From positions 203,743-267,742 of the forward strand of contig NZ_JAHBBK010000002.1 in assembly GCF_018390515.1 (NCBI RefSeq): a stretch of 64,000 nt of DNA, given 5' to 3'. Shown in pieces: positions 61,159 through 64,000 of the stretch. A program made the translations under genes and the position numbers. Origin of the DNA: Mucilaginibacter sp. Bleaf8. Lineage in GTDB: Bacteria > Bacteroidota > Bacteroidia > Sphingobacteriales > Sphingobacteriaceae. The stretch's first letter is position 1, and the number at the start of each line of letters is the position of its first letter. The notes below the pieces were generated by a model that worked only from the letters and a program-made list of their open reading frames with translations, was not told where the DNA came from and made no database searches.

Positions 61159-62364
61159 ATGGCTATTTTGATAAAGAGGGCGGCTTTAATTGCATGGGCC
61201 AGTATAGGAATAATATGTTTAAGCCCACCAGTTCTTAAAGCTCAAACCTCAAAAACCGCAGATTTAACCTACATTAATTTTACGGTTGAAAGGGCTCCCG
61301 ATTGGTCTGACTTGTTTAGGCGGTATGAGGGTTGGTTTGGTGGCGATGGTATTTACACCATTCCGCTCAATGGTCGCGAGCACGTTACTGCCGGTAATCA
61401 GCAGCAAACGCTTTTTATTTTTAGCGACAGTATGGTAGGGCAGGTAACCGACAGTGTCATGCTGCCGGGCTATAAAATGATTCATAATTCAGTAGCTTAC
61501 CTTACCGGCAATAAACCTCTGGCTTCAAAAATGAAGTTTTACTGGAACCTGGATAAGCATAAAGCGCCGGAGCCGGTTTTTACGCCCCGTACGCCCAAAA
61601 CGGTATCGGGCGATTATTACTGGCTGGGAGATGGTTTTGTTAATACCGAAATGAATAATGCCATTTACATTTTTGGCTACCGGGTACATAATGTAAGTAA
61701 CGAGGCTTTCGGTTTTCGAGAGGTTGGTAATACCCTGATTAAAATAGCTGCAAATGAACGTGCGCCTTTTGCCGGCTACAAAGAAATGGACACCCCGTTT
61801 TATTTAGATAATAACGGTGAGATAGGTTCATTCGGGGCTGGGGTATATATAAATACGGTTAAAGCCGGTGCTCCGGCTCCAGACGGTTACATTTATGTTT
61901 ATGGTGTAAAAGGCATGGCAAAGCAGCTGTTGGTAGCACGTGTAAAACCTGCAGATTTTGAGCGTTTTGCCAAATGGAAGTTTTGGGATGGCCGCAATTG
62001 GGTAGCCGATATGCATAAAGCTGTGGTGCTTACCGACAGTGTATCAAACGAGCTGAGCGTTACTGCACTACCCGATGGGCGTTACGCACTGATTTTTCAG
62101 GAAGGCGGAATGGGTAAGTATGTGGCCATGCGTATAGGTGCCAGCCCGGCCGGTCCATTTGGCCCCATCATACGAATATGGGACTGTAGTAACGATTTGC
62201 AACAGAAAACGCATGTAGTATACAATGCAAAGGCACACCCCAGTTTATCTGCTCCCGGCGAATTGCTTATCAGCTACAATATCAACTCCGTGGAATTTAT
62301 TAAGGATTTAAATAAAGACCCACACTTGTATCGCCCCCGGTTTATCAGGTTGAGAATAAAATAA
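61159..62364 (+). CDS. DUF5005-type beta-propeller exported protein, candidate glycosidase
   Basis: Start set at the ATG at 61159 (MAILIKRAALIAWASIGIICL), since the frame from 61147 opens only with TTG. 401 residues with signal peptide ending VLKAQ. Opening motif: FRRYEGWFGGDGIYTIPL, LFIFSDS, IHNSVAY, then YYWLGDGF, DGYIYVYGVKG, WKFWDGRNWV, LSVTALPDGRYALIFQEG, HPSL and a final YRPRFIRLRI. These are the marks I associate with the DUF5005/DUF4185 propeller group, whose function I do not know to be established. Motif order matches the lipoprotein at 40786-41925. It is the last gene before the regulator. A propeller of GH43/GH130 type with acidic residues in GGDG, FSDS and the DG loops could be a glycosidase; this is inference. 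Confidence 0.75.
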   Translation: MAILIKRAALIAWASIGIICLSPPVLKAQTSKTADLTYINFTVERAPDWSDLFRRYEGWFGGDGIYTIPLNGREHVTAGNQQQTLFIFSDSMVGQVTDSVMLPGYKMIHNSVAYLTGNKPLASKMKFYWNLDKHKAPEPVFTPRTPKTVSGDYYWLGDGFVNTEMNNAIYIFGYRVHNVSNEAFGFREVGNTLIKIAANERAPFAGYKEMDTPFYLDNNGEIGSFGAGVYINTVKAGAPAPDGYIYVYGVKGMAKQLLVARVKPADFERFAKWKFWDGRNWVADMHKAVVLTDSVSNELSVTALPDGRYALIFQEGGMGKYVAMRIGASPAGPFGPIIRIWDCSNDLQQKTHVVYNAKAHPSLSAPGELLISYNINSVEFIKDLNKDPHLYRPRFIRLRIK

Positions 62365-62464
62365 CATACTAGCTCGCAATGATTTGAGGGATAACGGCGA
62401 AAAGTTGATATATTGATGCTAGTTTTGTATCCGCTTTCATTCACTTAAGCACTAAATAAAGCTT

Positions 62465-62478
62465 GCTAAAGCGGATTA
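62465..62478 (+). promoter_or_regulatory. LacI-type operator variant ahead of the LacI gene itself
   Basis: GCTAAAGCGGATTA, the most degenerate member of the set but with the same TTG before it and the same position 46 bases before the start codon. It fits weak autoregulation. Confidence 0.6.
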
Positions 62479-62524
62479 TCTAAATTAAATTGTTACTTTC
62501 ATTAAAATCAAAAATAGTCCCTTC

Positions 62525-63640
62525 GTGAGTAAAAAGTTGTCCATTGCAGATATAGCCAGTCGGCTAAACATTTCAAAAACGACGGTATCCTTCATTTTAA
62601 ATGGACGTGCGCAAGAAAAGCGGATCAGCGAAAAACTGGTTAAGCAGGTAACAGATTACATTGCAGAGGTTGGTTATAAACCCAATGCACTGGCCCAAAG
62701 CCTGGCCACCGGAAAATCCAACATTATAGGGCTGATGGTTGAAGATATTTCCAATCCTTTTTTTGCCACCATTGCCCGCTTAATTGAGGACAGAGCTTAT
62801 GAAAACGGGTATAAAATAGTTTATTGCAGCACCGACAACGACACCGAGCGTGCCCGTGAGCAGCTTAAAATATTTCAGGACAGGCATGTAGACGGTTATA
62901 TTATTGCCCCACCGCCCGATATAGAGGCAGATATAGAACAGCTAATTAAGCAAGGTTTTCCGGTTGTGCTTTTTGATAGATACCTGCCCAAGGTGAATAC
63001 CGATTATGTAGTAGTGGATAATTACTACAGCACTTACAACGCCACCCGTAAACTGATTGAAAGTGGACACAAAAAGATAGCTTTCATTACTTTTTTGTCT
63101 GAGCAAACGCAGATGCAGGAGCGGCGTTTAGGATATGAAACGGCAATTAAAGAGTTTAAACTGAAGCCGAATCTTAAAGAAATAAAATTTCACAGAAATG
63201 AGGAGTTGATTAATGAACCGCTTTTTTCTTATTTAAAAAAGAACCGCGCGCTTGACGCTGTATTATTCGGTACAGACCATATTGGCACCTGCGGCCTGAA
63301 GATGATAAAAAAGCTGGGGCTAAAGATTCCAGACGACCTTGCCGTAATATCGTTTGATGATTATTCTTTGTTCGAATTGTATTCGGTAACGGCTATCGGT
63401 CAGCCTATAGTAGAGATTGCCGATCATATCATTACCCTTTTATTAAAAAAGCTGAACAAAACGCAATCGTCCTCTACCCAAAAAATGACGCTGTCTACTT
63501 ACCTTGCAGAAAGAGAGTCTGCACCTTTTACAAATGTTGGTATAGCCAAAAAGCAATCAAAGGCTGCCATTCATCAAAAGGATAACGGCAGCATTACCAC
63601 AGTTAGCACTGGTAAGGATAATAAAGGCAGTGAGTTGTAA
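62525..63640 (+). CDS. LacI-family transcriptional regulator of the mannoside locus
   Basis: A 371-residue regulator starting at GTG (the codon before the standard KKLSIADIASRL). The LacI helix-turn-helix is at residues 5-50 (ADIASRLNISKTTVSFILNG; YKPNALAQSLATGKS as hinge). The periplasmic-binding-like effector domain follows (IIGLMVEDISNPFFATIARLIED, GYIIAPPPDIEAD, VVLFDRYLP, AVLFGTDHIGTCGL, AVISFDDYSLFELY). The C-terminal 35 residues (KKQSKAAIHQKDNGSI...) are an extra polar tail. LacI proteins bind palindromes with a central CG, and the eight related sites in this locus have that form. The effector is probably a mannose-containing sugar or its phosphate. Repression relieved by sugar is most likely, activation not excluded. 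Confidence 0.93.
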   Translation: MSKKLSIADIASRLNISKTTVSFILNGRAQEKRISEKLVKQVTDYIAEVGYKPNALAQSLATGKSNIIGLMVEDISNPFFATIARLIEDRAYENGYKIVYCSTDNDTERAREQLKIFQDRHVDGYIIAPPPDIEADIEQLIKQGFPVVLFDRYLPKVNTDYVVVDNYYSTYNATRKLIESGHKKIAFITFLSEQTQMQERRLGYETAIKEFKLKPNLKEIKFHRNEELINEPLFSYLKKNRALDAVLFGTDHIGTCGLKMIKKLGLKIPDDLAVISFDDYSLFELYSVTAIGQPIVEIADHIITLLLKKLNKTQSSSTQKMTLSTYLAERESAPFTNVGIAKKQSKAAIHQKDNGSITTVSTGKDNKGSEL

Positions 63641-63873
63641 ATTACGGAAGGATGCTTATTTATCAAAAATCTTTATTTTATTCATTATAACTGCCAGATA
63701 GAATTTTAGTGTAGAGACCGCAATAGTCAATTAGAATACTTGTTAAAGGTTAATTCTCATTGTGAGTAAAAAATTGATAACTCTATCTGTTTTTTATTTG
63801 AGGATTGTATTGATCATTTTGGTATTAACTATACAATTAGCTTTATTTCATTTTGGATACGTAACTTCATACG

Positions 63874-64000
63874 CTACTTAGTAAGGATTGCCCATCGTTG
63901 TAGCGTGGCTCTAGTTGTACCTTCTTTTGCCAACATTACATTAAAAGGATCAGCAATGATATGGTTGGCAATGCATCCGGTTATATGTTCTACATTACAA
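63874..64000 (-). CDS. Possible C-terminal end of an unidentified minus-strand gene
   Basis: The minus strand is open from the window edge to a stop at 63874-63876, giving about 41 residues (ending GTTRATLQRWAILTK). The codon pattern looks coding, but the piece is short and I do not recognise a family. The 233 bases from 63641 to 63873 are AT-rich with no visible feature. Confidence 0.35.
   Translation of the reverse strand, partial: CNVEHITGCIANHIIADPFNVMLAKEGTTRATLQRWAILTK

Noticed and set aside
1..64000. CRISPR arrays, tRNA or rRNA genes, insertion sequences, integrases
   Set aside because: Looked for regular repeat-spacer units, transposase or integrase motifs and tRNA-like cloverleafs by eye; none seen.

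Overview
The window looks like chromosomal DNA of a soil or plant-associated Bacteroidota, most likely family Sphingobacteriaceae (Mucilaginibacter- or Pedobacter-like). The reasons are the many SusC/SusD pairs, GH92 and GH130 enzymes, FecR/ECF-sigma and propeller histidine-kinase regulators, promoters resembling the Bacteroidota TTTG / TAnnTTTG type, and a moderate GC content judged by eye. No rRNA, tRNA, CRISPR array, phage or insertion sequence was seen. The window is a run of polysaccharide utilisation loci (PULs) broken only by a small redox module.

Left part (1-19992). After the end of a SusD gene come a GH105 glycuronyl hydrolase and a four-gene exported operon at 2441-6527: Gfo/Idh/MocA oxidoreductase, DUF6807, TIM-barrel isomerase/epimerase and DUF1080. 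This set fits a periplasmic oxidise-then-cleave (3-keto-glycoside) route. Next is a split hybrid two-component system (response regulator and propeller kinase, 4-base overlap), then a ricin-lectin/GH43 lipoprotein, and a FecR-SusC-SusD operon with a divergent ECF sigma factor. A 30-base element occurs upstream of the 2441 operon and between the kinase and GH43 genes, with a weaker third copy; it may be the response-regulator site.

Middle part (20146-31039). A first mannoside-degrading set (GH2, GH130, a TlpA-like thioredoxin and GH92) is followed by a redox module. That module has a quinone-oxidoreductase-like enzyme, an NmrA-like reductase and an HxlR regulator, with three operator-like repeats spaced exactly 33 bases apart.

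Right part (31351-63640). A large locus appears to be governed by the LacI-family regulator at its right end. Eight copies or variants of a palindrome, GCTAAACCGGTTTA, lie in front of its transcription units. These encode a GH78-like enzyme, a truncated GH92 followed by GH92-GH130-sugar permease, an SGNH esterase, a DUF5005-like protein, GH2, GH92 plus esterase, and a long run SusD-DUF5004-DUF4961-SusC-SusD-SusC-Lgt-like-DUF5005, then the regulator itself. Together they would bind, import, deacylate and trim a mannose-rich glycan containing both alpha and beta mannosyl linkages. The substrate is inferred from families only. The last 127 bases probably hold the end of a gene on the minus strand.
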